A DNA stretch of 64,000 bases from Streptomyces sp. Mut1 (GTDB lineage: Bacteria; Actinomycetota; Actinomycetes; Streptomycetales; Streptomycetaceae), in the NCBI RefSeq assembly GCF_030719295.1, contig NZ_CP120998.1:248001-312000 (forward strand). Direction: 5' to 3'. Below, piece by piece: positions 63,748 through 64,000 of the stretch. The position numbers and the translations under genes are program-made. The first letter of the stretch is position 1; every line of letters begins with the position of its first letter. Below the pieces are notes generated by a model. The model was given only the letters and a program-made list of their open reading frames with translations, was not told the origin of the DNA and did not search any database.

Positions 63748-64000
63748 GTGGACCACGAGCAAGAGGCGGCGAACTCCTCCGTGCCCGCACCCGCCACCGG
63801 CACACCCCCGGTCCGTACGGTCACCCTGCACGGCAACGGCGTCACCCTCTCCGGACTGCTCGCCGAACCCGCCCGCGAACCCCGCGCCCTCCTGGTGGCC
63901 CTGCACGGCGGCGGAATGCGGGCCGGATACTTCGACGGCCGCGCCGACCCGGCCACCTCGCTGCTGACCCTCGCCGCGTCCTGCGGATACACGGCACTCG
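63748..64000 (+). CDS. Alpha/beta hydrolase, N-terminal part, runs off the window
   Basis: GTG 63748 follows AGGAGA. The 84 visible residues include VTLHGNGVTLSGLLAEPARE and LLVALHGGGMRAGYFDGRAD, where HGGG is the oxyanion hole of alpha/beta hydrolases; the nucleophile is not reached. It may be a tailoring hydrolase or thioesterase of the cluster, about 120 bases after the exporter on the same strand. Confidence 0.75.
   Translation, partial: MDHEQEAANSSVPAPATGTPPVRTVTLHGNGVTLSGLLAEPAREPRALLVALHGGGMRAGYFDGRADPATSLLTLAASCGYTAL

Overview
The window is high-GC actinobacterial DNA, almost certainly Streptomyces. Evidence: the codon bias, SARP regulators, an AfsA/ArpA-type gamma-butyrolactone (GBL) circuit, TTA (bldA) codons in a SARP and an exporter gene, and a complete type II polyketide synthase. 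The right half is an angucycline-type aromatic polyketide cluster. Its order (PgaE-like oxygenase, TcmI-like cyclase, KS-alpha, CLF, ACP, C9 ketoreductase, aromatase, oxygenase-reductase fusion) follows the urd/pga/lan angucycline clusters. Two AlpJ/JadG/GilOII-like oxygenases and a JadY/GilH-like flavin reductase point to the atypical, B-ring-cleaved or rearranged branch (jadomycin, gilvocarcin, kinamycin, fluostatin types).

Layout. 0-2.9 kb: a Nudix hydrolase, a winged-helix/zinc-ribbon protein and a Phd-type toxin-antitoxin module. 2.9-14.6 kb: an unexpected supply island. It has futalosine-pathway genes mqnC, mqnA, mqnE and mqnB (no mqnD), a 3Fe-4S ferredoxin, dTDP-glucose 4,6-dehydratase, and SAM-cycle genes sahH, adenosine kinase and metK, plus a class V aminotransferase homologue with Arg at the PLP lysine position. 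14.6-17.8 kb: a candidate peptide-signalling locus. A secreted 77-residue precursor carries four DIG[WR]P repeats, beside an XRE-HTH/TPR regulator. A second small ORF also encodes DIGWP, and both control regions contain a GGCAA-N4-TTGCC palindrome. 18-19.9 kb: two SARPs. 20-27.1 kb: acyl-CoA carboxylase beta and epsilon subunits, a degenerate condensation/thioesterase-like protein, a phosphopantetheinyl transferase, an acyl-CoA-dehydrogenase-like protein and a second aromatase/cyclase. 27.2-31.7 kb: two ArpA-family receptors and AfsA, HAD and SDR genes for a GBL signal.

31.8-36.1 kb is plasmid-like: a P4-type primase/helicase, ParA, a probable partner, and an iteron-rich inverted repeat resembling an origin. 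About 3 kb without credible genes follows (36.1-39.2 kb). The cluster may therefore lie on a linear plasmid, or an integrated plasmid may sit inside it. 39.2-41.7 kb: methylenetetrahydrofolate reductase and a class II DAHP synthase, which complement the SAM and chorismate supply on the left. 43.1-63.6 kb: P450/ferredoxin, tailoring oxygenases, minimal PKS, cyclases, two MFS exporters, a second carboxylase, the flavin reductase and a MarR regulator. The window ends inside an alpha/beta hydrolase gene.

How it may work together (inference): DAHP synthase and MqnA/E/B/C would draw chorismate and SAM toward a futalosine-derived intermediate, while MetK, SahH, adenosine kinase and MetF recycle the methionine/SAM pool. 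The type II PKS makes the angucyclinone core, which the oxygenases rearrange. GBL receptors, SARPs, bldA and possibly the DIGWP peptide control timing. Whether the futalosine branch feeds the same product cannot be decided from sequence alone.
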